Of a stretch of DNA of 19,689 bases, positions 7,468-14,855 are shown piece after piece. The DNA comes from JBHJOF01 sp050330055 (GTDB lineage: Bacteria; Pseudomonadota; Alphaproteobacteria; Kiloniellales; JAKSDN01), in the NCBI GenBank assembly GCA_050330055.1, contig JBHJOF010000387.1, positions 1 through 19,689 of the forward strand, written 5' to 3'. The notes beneath the pieces are model-generated. The model ran no database searches. It was given only the letters and a program-made list of their open reading frames with translations, and was not told the origin of the DNA. Within the stretch, counting starts at the first letter, position 1. Each line of letters opens with the position of its first letter. The position numbers were made by a program, and so were the translations under genes.

Positions 7468-8850
7468 ATGGCGAAATGGACCCCCGAGAGTTGGCGAGGT
7501 AAGCCGGTCCGCCAGGTTCCGGTCTACCCGGATCCGGCGGCCCTCAGCGACGTCGAGTCGACGCTCGCCAAGTCGCCGCCGCTGGTTTTTGCCGGCGAGG
7601 CGCGGCGCCTGAAGGAGCAGCTCGGCCGGGTGGCCGAGGGCGGCGCTTTTCTGCTGCAGGGCGGCGACTGCGCGGAATCCTTCGCCGAGTTCCATGCCAA
7701 CAACATCCGCGACACCTTCCGCGTGCTGCTGCAGATGGCCGTGGTGCTGACCTATGGCGCCGCCTGCCCGGTGGTCAAGGTCGGCCGCATGGCCGGCCAG
7801 TTCGCCAAGCCGCGCTCGGCGCCGACCGAGGTGCAGGACGGCCGCGAGCTGCCGAGCTACCGCGGCGACATCATCAACGCCATCGAGTTCGACGAGGCGG
7901 GCCGGGTGCCCGACCCGCAGCGCCTGCTGCGCGCCTACAACCAGGCTGCGGCCACGCTCAACCTGCTGCGCGCCTTCGCCCAGGGCGGCTTCGCCGACCT
8001 GCACAAGGTGCATCAGTGGAACCTGCAGTTCGTCGCCGGCAGCGCCCAGGGCGAGCGCTACGAGGCGCTGGCCTCGCGCATCGACGAGAGCCTGGCCTTC
8101 ATGGAGGCCTGCGGCATCACGCCCGACACCGTGCCGCAATTGCGCGAGACCGACTTCTACACCAGCCACGAGGCGCTCTTGCCCAACTACGAGCAGGCGC
8201 TGACCCGCATCGACAGCCTGACCGGCGACTGGTACGACTGCTCGGCGCACATGCTGTGGATCGGCGACCGCACGCGCCAGCCGGACGGCGCCCACGTCGA
8301 GTTCCTGCGCGGCGTGCACAACCCGATCGGCCTCAAGTGCGGGCCGAGCCTGGATCCCGATGATCTGCTGCGCCTGATCGACATTCTCAATCCGGCCAAC
8401 CTTCCGGGCCGTCTCACGCTGATCTGCCGCATGGGCGCCGACAAGGTCGAGGCCGGGCTGCCGCCGCTGATCCGCGCGGTCAAGCGGTACGGCGCCAAGG
8501 TGGTCTGGGCCTGCGACCCGATGCACGGCAACACCATCAAGTCCTCGACCGGCTTCAAGACGCGGCCCTTCGACCGCATCCTGGCCGAGGTCAAGGGCTT
8601 CTTCGCCGCGCACCGGGCCGAGGGCAGCTACGCCGGCGGTGTGCATTTCGAGATGACCGGCCAGGACGTGACCGAGTGCATCGGCGGCGCCCAGGCGATC
8701 GACGACCAGCGCCTCGGCGATCGCTATCACACGCACTGCGACCCGCGCCTCAACGCCAGCCAGGCGCTCGAGCTCGCCTTTCTGATCGCGGGACAGCTCA
8801 AGCAGGAGCGCGACGAGCGCGCCGGCCTCCGGGTCGCCGCGGCCTCCTAG
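7468..8850 (+). CDS. class II 3-deoxy-7-phosphoheptulonate (DAHP) synthase
   Basis: First enzyme of the shikimate pathway: phosphoenolpyruvate plus erythrose 4-phosphate gives DAHP; metal-dependent and cytoplasmic. At 460 residues and with the start KWTPESWRGKP it belongs to the class II (plant/mycobacterial-type) family, not the shorter E. coli class I. Metal and substrate motifs include QGGDCAESF (Cys68), KVGRMAGQFAKPRS, then the block SAHMLWIGDRTRQPDGAHVE, GLKCGPSLDP, ICRMGADK and CDPMHGNT, then GVHFEMTGQDVTECIGG and the C-terminal YHTHCDPRLNASQALELAF. The start is ambiguous: ATG 7453 adds five residues, while ATG 7468 gives the usual family N-terminus and is used here. It would feed aromatic amino-acid synthesis; no other aro gene is nearby. 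Confidence 0.94.
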   Translation: MAKWTPESWRGKPVRQVPVYPDPAALSDVESTLAKSPPLVFAGEARRLKEQLGRVAEGGAFLLQGGDCAESFAEFHANNIRDTFRVLLQMAVVLTYGAACPVVKVGRMAGQFAKPRSAPTEVQDGRELPSYRGDIINAIEFDEAGRVPDPQRLLRAYNQAAATLNLLRAFAQGGFADLHKVHQWNLQFVAGSAQGERYEALASRIDESLAFMEACGITPDTVPQLRETDFYTSHEALLPNYEQALTRIDSLTGDWYDCSAHMLWIGDRTRQPDGAHVEFLRGVHNPIGLKCGPSLDPDDLLRLIDILNPANLPGRLTLICRMGADKVEAGLPPLIRAVKRYGAKVVWACDPMHGNTIKSSTGFKTRPFDRILAEVKGFFAAHRAEGSYAGGVHFEMTGQDVTECIGGAQAIDDQRLGDRYHTHCDPRLNASQALELAFLIAGQLKQERDERAGLRVAAAS

Positions 8851-8864
8851 CGAGTAGGGGGCGA

Positions 8865-8885
8865 AAAAGGGGACAGTCCCCTTTT
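8865..8885. repeat. near-perfect palindrome AAAAGGGGAC/GTCCCCTTTT
   Basis: Arms AAAAGGGGAC (8865-8874) and GTCCCCTTTT (8876-8885) flank a single central base. It sits 14 bp after the DAHP synthase stop and directly before the AGGAGAAGG ribosome-binding site of the next gene. A half-copy (AAAAAGGGGACA) occurs at about 4836-4846 beside a MITE-like element, suggesting a dispersed repeat family. The hairpin ends in a T-run and could act as a weak terminator or shape expression of the downstream gene. Confidence 0.6.
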
Positions 8886-8904
8886 CCAGGAGAAGGCCCA
8901 GTCC

Positions 8905-10113
8905 ATGTCCCCGGAAGGCAGCAAGCCGGCGCAGCAGCAGGCCCCACAGGATGCCCAGGGAGATTCCCTGGCGCCGGCCGGCAAGCGTCAGGAAGTCTGG
9001 CCGCCCGAGACCGAGATTGCGGCCTGGACCGACCACTATTTCCGCCGTACGGCGGAGGCGGTGCGCCGCTTCGGCGACATCAGCGTCACCTACGCCATCT
9101 TCATGCGCCGGCCGGTGGTCTCGGCGCCGCGCCTGGCGCTCGACTGGCTGCAGGCCATCGCGAAGGAGCGCGGCGTCCGCTTCGGCGTCGAGCTGCGCTA
9201 CGACGAGGGCCGCTGGGTCGGCGCCGGCGAGCCGATCTTCTACGTTACCGGCCCGCTGTCCCAGCTCGCCGATCTCGAGACCATCCTGCTGATGAAGCTG
9301 GGCCCGGCCTGCATCGCCGCCTACAACGCCTACACCATGTGCGCCGACCTGCCGAAGGTCGCCTTCCTGGCCATGGACGCGCGCCACTGCGCCGGCACCG
9401 AGATGGCCGAGCTGATGGCCTATGCGGCGGCGGTCGGCTCGGACCGCGCCAGGCGCAAGGTGGGCGCCGTCGGCTTCGTCGCCAACGCGACCGACGCCAC
9501 GGCCCACTACTTCGGCCAGGAGGGCGGCAAGGGCACCATGCCGCACGCCTTCATCGGCTATGCCGGCTCCACGCTGCGGGCCGCCGAGATGTTCGACGAG
9601 GCCTTCCCCAACGGCCCGCTCACCGTGCTGGTCGATTATTTCGGCCGCGAGCTGACCGACGGCCTGACGGTCTGCCGCCGCTTCCCGCGCCGGGCCGCGG
9701 CGGGCGAGCTGTCGCTCAGGCTCGACACCCCGGGCAGCCGCTTCGTCGAGGGCCTCGACCCTCCGGCTTCCTACGCGGTCCTCGAGCGCAACGTGCCCGA
9801 GGCGATCCGCGGCTACCGGGACCAGCAGCAGCTGCGCTATCTGGTCGGCGCCGGGGTCTCGGCGGCCGCCATCTGGCACCTGCGCGAGGCGCTCGACAAG
9901 GAGGGCTTCCACAAGGTCAAGATCGTCGCCTCTTCGGGCTTCGGGCCGGCCAAGTGCAAGCTGATGGCCGAGGCGCGCGCGCCGATCGACGTGATCGGCA
10001 CCGGCTCCTACCTGCCCGAAGTCTGGTCCGAGACCTACGCCACCGCCGACGTGGTCGAGTACGACGGCGTGCCGCGCGTCAAGGTCGGCCGCGAGTGGCT
10101 GTTGCGGAGGTAG
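8905..10113 (+). CDS. pncB: nicotinate phosphoribosyltransferase-like protein
   Basis: A 402-residue cytoplasmic enzyme of the nicotinate/quinolinate phosphoribosyltransferase superfamily, predicted to make nicotinate mononucleotide from nicotinate and PRPP in the Preiss-Handler NAD salvage route. Supporting segments are LMKLGPACIAAYNAY (~130-146), DARHCAGTEMAELMAYAAAVG (~155-175), the pattern FVANATDATAHYFGQEGGKGTMPHAF (~190-216), and a C-terminal phosphate-binding barrel strand KIVASSGFGPAKCKL followed by VIGTGSYLPE. ATG 8905 has a strong AGGAGAAGG eight bases upstream. It follows the DAHP synthase gene by 54 bp, with a palindrome between. The symbol is given for function; exact orthology to E. 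coli pncB was not checked. The first ~35 residues are a low-complexity extension. Confidence 0.82.
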   Translation: MSPEGSKPAQQQAPQDAQGDSLAPAGKRQEVWPPETEIAAWTDHYFRRTAEAVRRFGDISVTYAIFMRRPVVSAPRLALDWLQAIAKERGVRFGVELRYDEGRWVGAGEPIFYVTGPLSQLADLETILLMKLGPACIAAYNAYTMCADLPKVAFLAMDARHCAGTEMAELMAYAAAVGSDRARRKVGAVGFVANATDATAHYFGQEGGKGTMPHAFIGYAGSTLRAAEMFDEAFPNGPLTVLVDYFGRELTDGLTVCRRFPRRAAAGELSLRLDTPGSRFVEGLDPPASYAVLERNVPEAIRGYRDQQQLRYLVGAGVSAAAIWHLREALDKEGFHKVKIVASSGFGPAKCKLMAEARAPIDVIGTGSYLPEVWSETYATADVVEYDGVPRVKVGREWLLRR

Positions 10114-10245
10114 CAACCCGGCGGTTCCGGCCCCCGTCGATTTCTGCTATGACGAACCAACCCGGCGCCTGGCGCGCCTGTGGTGGGGGATTTCCTAGGA
10201 TTCAAGCACCGGGGCTACCGGCGCTGCACAAGGAAACGATGTGCC

Positions 10246-10782
10246 ATGGTTTGGCTGTGGCTTGGGATTGCCCTGGTAGTCGGCTTCGGCACCGGCTGGG
10301 TGCTGTCGCGCAATCGCTCGACCGCCGAGATGGCGCGCTTCGAGGGCCGGATCGAGGAGCTGCAGGGTCGCCTGGTGCGCGCCCAGCGGGCCAACGATGC
10401 GCTGTTGGCCCAGGTCGGCGACGGTCGGGACCGATCGGACGGCGCCACGGACGTGCCCATGGACCGGGCCCTTGGCCGACCGGAGGATGGCCGGGCCGGC
10501 CGCCAGCTCGCGGACGCCCTCTATGACAGGGCCGACGAGGTGCCGGACCACGGGCGCGACAGCGATGTGGACGAGTATGGCGAGGCCGACGACCTGACCC
10601 GGATCCACGGCATCGGCGCGGTGCTGCAGGACAAGCTCTACGACCTCGGCATCACCAGCTACCGGCAGGTCGCGGCGCTGACGCCGGAGGAGAGCGCGTC
10701 CCTCGACCGGACGCTCCAGCTGCGCGGCCGCATCGAGCGCGACGACTGGGTCGGCCAGGCCAGTCGGCTGAGCGCCCAGTAG
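10246..10782 (+). CDS. membrane-anchored protein with NuoE/L21-type helix-hairpin-helix tail
   Basis: A 178-residue protein with an N-terminal transmembrane segment (~2-20, WLWLGIALVVGFGTGWVL), a short coiled-coil stretch (~27-57), and an acidic, disordered linker to about 113. A compact C-terminal domain follows (~115-175): DDLTRIHGIGAVLQDKLYDL, a TPEE turn and GRIERDDWVGQA. That domain matches the helix-hairpin-helix tail found in alphaproteobacterial NuoE and in fusions to ribosomal protein L21, where GRIERDDWV-AQA is strongly conserved. It may bind nucleic acid or protein; its function here is unknown. ATG 10246 with AAGGAAA upstream was chosen over ATG 10180, whose extra residues lack hydrophobic or conserved character. 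It stands alone, 132 bp after the pncB-like gene. Confidence 0.72.
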   Translation: MVWLWLGIALVVGFGTGWVLSRNRSTAEMARFEGRIEELQGRLVRAQRANDALLAQVGDGRDRSDGATDVPMDRALGRPEDGRAGRQLADALYDRADEVPDHGRDSDVDEYGEADDLTRIHGIGAVLQDKLYDLGITSYRQVAALTPEESASLDRTLQLRGRIERDDWVGQASRLSAQ

Positions 10783-10822
10783 ACGCAGCGCGCCGCGGCA
10801 TGATCGGCGCCGCGCCGGAGTA

Positions 10823-11087
10823 TCACGGGCGCGTCACGGCAGCGTCGCGTAGAGGCGCAGAATCCAGCTGGCACTGATAGACCAGGGACACCGCTACGAA
10901 GGCGGCGTGGAAGCGTTGGCTGGCGGTCGCCATGGCGATCAGGCAAAGCGCGATGTAGGCGGCGACGCGGATCGGGTACTCGACGCCCAGTGACTCGAAG
11001 TACGCGGCCCCCTTGATGATCGTGTCGATGCCGTCGAGCCGAGGCAACCTCGTGCAGGCCTTTGATGATGCCTGCATGTGCGGACAC
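10823..11087 (-). pseudogene. small membrane protein, apparently broken by a one-base frameshift
   Basis: From GTG 11087 the minus strand reads MSAHAGIIKGLHEVA and then loses sense. One frame over, from about 11045, it continues RLDGIDTIIKGAAYFESLG, then VEYPIRVAAYIALCLIAMATASQR and on to a stop at 10823. Joining the two frames needs a single-base change near 11040-11046 and would give a protein of about 87-90 residues with an amphipathic start and one or two membrane segments. An unbroken alternative starts at ATG 11077 (84 residues) but begins with an unlikely MQASSKACTRLP. I do not recognise the family. It lies right beside a MITE-like element, whose insertion may have touched its promoter. 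A sequencing error is possible. Confidence 0.42.
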
Positions 11088-11104
11088 CTGTGCGGCCCTT
11101 GTAT

Positions 11105-11299
11105 CACCCTCACCCTCCCAAGCGCCCTTCGGCCGCCCAAGTTTACGATGGGGGGCCCCTCCCTCTCCCCTCCAAGGGAGAGGGGTTTTTAACCGCGCGC
11201 ATGTCTTTCCCTCTCCCTTGAGGGGAGAGGGAGGGGGCCCACCCCGCTGCGCGAAGCTTCGCGGAGCGCAGTCGCGCATGCGATGGGAGGGTGAGGGTG
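11105..11299. mobile_element. miniature inverted-repeat element (MITE-like), copy B
   Basis: A 195-bp non-coding element bounded by the same perfect 16-bp termini as copy A: CACCCTCACCCTCCCA (11105-11120) and TGGGAGGGTGAGGGTG (11284-11299). Internal blocks GGGCCCCTCCCTCTCCC and GGGAGAGGGAGGGGGCCC mirror each other, and a nested palindrome (GCGAAGCTTCGCGGAGCGCAG) sits near the right end, explaining its greater length. It lies between the broken small membrane-protein gene and the 3' end of the deacylase gene. No coding capacity and no clear target-site duplication are visible. Confidence 0.65.
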
Positions 11300-11344
11300 A
11301 TAAGACTGGAACCCGGCGCACCTCTGCCGCCGGCCAGGCGGGGG

Positions 11345-12622
11345 TCACGCCGCCTGCTCAAGCCCGCACCAGTCGGCGATGAAGAGGGCGATCGCCTGGG
11401 TCACCTTGCGGATCGACTCGATCTCGACTCGCTCGTCGAAGCCGTGCACCTCGTCGGCGTAGGGCCCGTAGACCAGGGCCGGGATGCCGGCGTAGAGACC
11501 GAAGAAGCGGGAATCGCAGGTGGCCGTGCCCTGCCGGCGCCCGAGCGGCTGGCCGAAGGCCCGGTCGTGGCAGCGCTCGAGCAGGGCGGTCGCCGCCTCG
11601 CCGCCTTCCAGCACGTAACCCTCGGCCTGGAAGCCGTGATAGACCACCTGCGGCGGATGGTTCGAGAGGAAGGGATCGTCGCGCGAGGCGGCGGCGATGG
11701 TGGTCTCGACCTCGCGCCGCACCTGGGCCAGGTCGGCGCCGGGATAGAAGCCGATGCGCATGTCGAAGGTGCACCAGGCCGGCACGCTCGAGGTCCAGTC
11801 GCCGCCCTCGATCTTGCTGACCACGAAGTTGAGCGGATGCTCGACGCCCTCGAATGCGGGATGCTTCTCCGCATTCCAGCGTGCCTCCAGGTCGTGCAGC
11901 GCGCGGATGATCGGAAAGCAGGCCTCGATCGCGTTCGAGCCGCTGCCGGCGTAGGCGACGTGCACCGGCCGGCCCTGCACCTTGACCTGGAACCACATGA
12001 CGCCGACCTGCGCGCTGGTCAGGCGGTTGCGCGTCGGCTCCGGGATGATCGCCGCCTCGGCCCGGTAGCCGCGCTGCAGGCAGGCCAGCGCGCCGTTGCC
12101 GGTGCACTCCTCCTCGATTACCGACTGCAGGTAGAGATCGGCCGCCGGCCGGTAGCCGAGCCGCCCCAAGGCGTCGACCGCGAACAGCCCCGCAACGAGC
12201 CCCGCCTTCATGTCGCCGGCGCCGCGACCGTAGAGCCAGCCGCCCTCGACGCGCGGCTCGAAGGGCGGGCTTGTCCACATCTCCAAGGGGCCGGTCGGCA
12301 CCACGTCGATGTGGCCGTTGAGGATCAGCGATTTGCCCTTGTGGTCGCGGGCCCTGAGCGCGCCCACCACGTTCCAGGCGTCGTCGTAGGACACCATGAC
12401 CGGCGAGAAGCCGGGCAGGTCCTTGATGTCGTCGACCTCGATCCTCCAGCGGTCGACCGCATAGCCCCGCCGGGCCATGGCCCGCGCCATGAAGTCCTGC
12501 GCCGTCGCCTCCTGGCCGCGCAAGGAGGGGAAGCGGGTCAGCTCGGCCGTGAAGTCGAGCTGCGCGTCGAAGCCGTCATCGACGGCGGTCAGGATCTGTT
12601 GGGACAATTCGCTGTCGGGCAT
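11345..12622 (-). CDS. M20-family ArgE/DapE-type deacylase
   Basis: A 425-residue cytoplasmic zinc hydrolase of the M20 peptidase family, related to acetylornithine deacetylase and succinyl-diaminopimelate desuccinylase, which remove an acyl group from an N-acylated amino acid. Active-site features: His104 and Asp106 in LNGHIDVVP, bridging Asp137 in YGRGAGDMKAG, Glu171/Glu172 in IEEECTGNGAL and the C-terminal ligand His in EVHGFDE. A dimerisation lid occupies about residues 195-310. ATG 12622 has AGGGAG upstream; the open frame continues to 12661 but that part lacks conservation. The real substrate cannot be told from sequence: this ~425-residue subgroup is longer than typical ArgE or DapE and is usually annotated only generically. 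It is a single gene, convergent with the preceding region. Confidence 0.9.
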   Translation of the reverse strand: MPDSELSQQILTAVDDGFDAQLDFTAELTRFPSLRGQEATAQDFMARAMARRGYAVDRWRIEVDDIKDLPGFSPVMVSYDDAWNVVGALRARDHKGKSLILNGHIDVVPTGPLEMWTSPPFEPRVEGGWLYGRGAGDMKAGLVAGLFAVDALGRLGYRPAADLYLQSVIEEECTGNGALACLQRGYRAEAAIIPEPTRNRLTSAQVGVMWFQVKVQGRPVHVAYAGSGSNAIEACFPIIRALHDLEARWNAEKHPAFEGVEHPLNFVVSKIEGGDWTSSVPAWCTFDMRIGFYPGADLAQVRREVETTIAAASRDDPFLSNHPPQVVYHGFQAEGYVLEGGEAATALLERCHDRAFGQPLGRRQGTATCDSRFFGLYAGIPALVYGPYADEVHGFDERVEIESIRKVTQAIALFIADWCGLEQAA

Positions 12623-12702
12623 GGGGGCTCCCTGGTCGTGGTGGCAGCGGGAGCATAGCATGGCGTGGGCCGTTTGCCCGGCCTCTCACGGTCAAGGCTC
12701 CC

Positions 12703-12732
12703 TTGTGCCGATTCCGCCAAAGGCTCACTATC
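12703..12732 (+). promoter_or_regulatory. possible sigma70-type promoter before the DUF3280-like gene
   Basis: TTGTGC (12703-12708) and ACTATC (12727-12732) are separated by 18 bp and lie about 38 bp before ATG 12770. Matches are partial, and the position upstream of a monocistronic gene is the main support. Confidence 0.25.
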
Positions 12733-12769
12733 GGCCCCGGATTGCCCTGCCGATACGTGGGAGCGCCAA

Positions 12770-13378
12770 ATGACAAGACTCGATTTCGCTGTCCGCGCTG
12801 TACCTGGCGCGGCGCCGGGTACGCGCGGAAATGGCCATCGTTTGTCGGCCTCGGCCTCTGGGTCTCTAGCCGTGAGCTTGGCCGTCGCGTTGACCGTCCT
12901 TGCGAGTCAGCCGTCCAACGCGACCCAGCCGGACCCCGTCAAGATTGCCGTCTTCGATTTCGAGCTCGTTGACAAGAGCGCGGGGGGCGGAATCGTCGAG
13001 CCGGATGCGGCCGATAGAGAGAACCTGAGAATGTCGGCAGAAGAGGCACGCCGAATGCTTTCGGCCTCGGGCCGCTACAGCCTGGTCGACGCCAGCAGCG
13101 CTGCCGATGACGTGAGCTCGGCAGGTGGTGTCCAGTACTGTAACGGGTGCGAAAGTCCGCTGGCCAAGGAACTCGGCGCCGATCAGTCGATGATTGGACT
13201 CATCACCAGAATAACTCGCACCGAGTACACCCTCCAGATCCTGGTCAGGGACGCCCAGACCGGCGAAGTACTGTCCAACGCTTTCACCGGCCTCAGGATG
13301 GGAGCGAACTACTCCTGGCCGCGTGGTGTGAAGTCGCTGATGAGGAGCAGCATCCTGCCGGCGCAAGGCGCGCAGTGA
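12770..13378 (+). CDS. secreted DUF3280/DUF2380-type protein
   Basis: A 202-residue predicted periplasmic protein. A signal peptide is likely: a basic N-terminus, hydrophobic stretch SLAVSLAVALTVLAS (~33-47) and an Ala-x-Ala-like cleavage near SNA-TQ (~52). The mature protein opens with KIAVFDFELVDKSAGGG, the hallmark of the DUF2380/DUF3280 family (Pfam PF11684), whose members occur in alphaproteobacteria, some beside PQQ-alcohol or methylamine oxidation genes. Later features are a CNGCE cysteine pair (~125-128), QSMIGLITRITRTEYTLQI and RDAQTGEVL. The fold resembles periplasmic proteins that measure a parameter and return a fixed signal, but no function is established. ATG 12770 has GGGAGC upstream; an in-frame start at 12665 would bury the signal peptide. 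No oxidation genes are adjacent. Confidence 0.75.
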   Translation: MTRLDFAVRAVPGAAPGTRGNGHRLSASASGSLAVSLAVALTVLASQPSNATQPDPVKIAVFDFELVDKSAGGGIVEPDAADRENLRMSAEEARRMLSASGRYSLVDASSAADDVSSAGGVQYCNGCESPLAKELGADQSMIGLITRITRTEYTLQILVRDAQTGEVLSNAFTGLRMGANYSWPRGVKSLMRSSILPAQGAQ

Positions 13379-13494
13379 AGGTCTGCAAGGGACCAGGGCT
13401 GCCCTGGCACACACGGCAACGTCAGGATGATCCGCCCGCCGGGCCGTGCTAGCCTCGCGGCCAAGCAAGCAAGAGGAAAAGGGAGGACACGCCC

Positions 13495-14520
13495 ATGCTG
13501 CAGACCACCATCGCCGGCAGCCTGCCGAAGCCGGCCTGGCTGGCCGAGCCGGAGAAGCTCTGGGCGCCCTGGCGCCTTGAGGGGGCCGAGCTCGAGCGCG
13601 GCCAGCAGGACGCGGCCCTGGTCTGGCTCAAGGAGCAGGAGGACGCCGGCATCGACATCGTCGGCAACGGCGAGCAGTTCCGCGTCCACTTCGTGCACGG
13701 CTTCCTGGAGAAGGTCGAGGGCATCGACTGGCAGAAGAAGACCAAGATGGGCATCCGCGACAACCGCTACGTCGTGGACGTGCCGACGGTGACCGGACCG
13801 GTCCGGCGCAAGGGCTCGGTGCACGGCGACGAGGTGCGCTTCACCCGCAGGCACACGGCGCACAAGCTCAAGTTCACCCTGCCGGGGCCCATGACCATCT
13901 GCGACACCATCGCCGACGCGCACTACGGCAGGCGCGCCGACATGGCCATGGCCTTCGCCGCGCTGCTGAACGAGGAAGCGCGCGAGCTGGAGGCGGCGGG
14001 CGTCGACCTGATCCAGTTCGACGAGCCGGCCTTCAACGTCTTCATGCAGGACGTGAAGGACTGGGGCATCGATGCATTGCATCGCGCCAGGGAGGGTCTG
14101 AAGTGCACCACGGCGGTGCACATCTGCTACGGCTACGGCATCGAGGCCAACATCAAGTGGAAGGAGACCCTGGGCAGCGAGTGGCGCCAGTACGAGGAGA
14201 TCTTTCCGGCGCTCAACGAGAGCCGCATCGATCAGGTCTCGCTGGAATGCGCCCACTCCAAGGTGCCGCTGTCGCTGATCGGCCTGCTGAAAGACAAGGC
14301 GGTCATGGTCGGCGCCATCGACGTCGCCTCGCTCGAGGTCGAAAGCCCCGAGGAGGTCGCCGCCACGATCCGCGCCGCCAGCGAGTTCGTCGACCCGGCG
14401 CGCCTCTACCCCTGCACCAACTGCGGCATGGCCCCGCTGCCCCGCGACGTGGCCGCCGGCAAGCTCCAGGCCCTCGCCCAGGGCGCCGCGCTGGTTCGCA
14501 AGGAACTGGGCGCCAAGTGA
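13495..14520 (+). CDS. core-type cobalamin-independent methionine synthase (MetE catalytic domain)
   Basis: A 341-residue single-domain member of the MetE catalytic family, which transfers a methyl group to homocysteine to form methionine. The ~750-residue E. coli MetE carries an extra N-terminal barrel; this protein corresponds only to the C-terminal catalytic barrel, like archaeal and bacterial core enzymes. The zinc ligands are all visible: His209 and Cys211 in VHICYGYG, Glu251 in SLECAHS and Cys310 in CTNCGM. The homocysteine-binding motif IQFDEPAF lies around 173-180. ATG 13495 follows a strong GGGAGGA. Bacterial core enzymes of the MesD type need a partner, MesX (DUF1852); none is in the window, so methyl donor and partner are unknown. 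Its 3' third is duplicated at 17071-17462. Confidence 0.88.
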   Translation: MLQTTIAGSLPKPAWLAEPEKLWAPWRLEGAELERGQQDAALVWLKEQEDAGIDIVGNGEQFRVHFVHGFLEKVEGIDWQKKTKMGIRDNRYVVDVPTVTGPVRRKGSVHGDEVRFTRRHTAHKLKFTLPGPMTICDTIADAHYGRRADMAMAFAALLNEEARELEAAGVDLIQFDEPAFNVFMQDVKDWGIDALHRAREGLKCTTAVHICYGYGIEANIKWKETLGSEWRQYEEIFPALNESRIDQVSLECAHSKVPLSLIGLLKDKAVMVGAIDVASLEVESPEEVAATIRAASEFVDPARLYPCTNCGMAPLPRDVAAGKLQALAQGAALVRKELGAK

Positions 14521-14855
14521 ATGGCGGCCTGCGGACCTCCCCCTTGAGGGGCGAAGCTATTGAAAGATTCTTATGGTCAGTCCCAGACTGGGACGCGGGC
14601 TTGAGGAACGTGTTTCGGGTGGTCGTTGCCGGTTCATGACCTAAGGTCAATTGGGCCGCGAGCTACAACTTCGCGACTACGCACCAGCGTGGGCCATTCG
14701 CCGCGTCTTGAGCGATGCTGCAATCGCGAAAATCTGAACTGCTTTCTCCTCCAGGTGATGCAGGATAGCGGGCGAACGCGCGCACTCTTGCGGGGCTCCA
14801 CCTAGGCGCGGCGCATCCATTTTCGTCGCAGTACCTTGGCGAAAGCGGTGTTCGG
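14521..14855. other. gene-free stretch with repeat remnants
   Basis: No convincing gene. CCTCCCCCTTGAGGGGCGAAG at about 14535-14555 looks like a fragment of the CCTC/GAGG intergenic repeat family. A small palindrome, GTCCCAG-A-CTGGGAC (14580-14594), lies 60 bp after the methionine synthase stop and might help end transcription, but has no T-run. A minus-strand frame from 14860 to 14677 (containing LHHLEEKAVQIFAIAASLKT) reads like part of a protein but has no start or recognisable family, and may be a remnant. Confidence 0.4.

Noticed and set aside
5832..7502. 556-residue plus-strand open frame opposite the TPR gene
   Set aside because: Antisense shadow; the minus-strand product has coherent helical TPR-like repeats and a ribosome-binding site.
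7306..10116. 936-residue minus-strand open frame
   Set aside because: It is the complementary-strand shadow of the DAHP synthase and pncB-like genes; its composition is dominated by Arg, Ala, Gly, Val and Leu and carries no domain, whereas the plus strand has clear catalytic motifs.
8676..10526. 616-residue plus-strand open frame
   Set aside because: An out-of-frame reading across the pncB-like gene; Arg/Gly/Pro-rich with no recognisable motif.
11291..12658. 455-residue plus-strand open frame opposite the deacylase
   Set aside because: Antisense shadow; the minus strand carries all M20 metal-site motifs.
13379..13494. SAM-type riboswitch in the leader of the methionine synthase gene
   Set aside because: I looked for SAM-II-like conserved blocks and found none; the gap is only 116 bp and has no convincing pseudoknot pattern.
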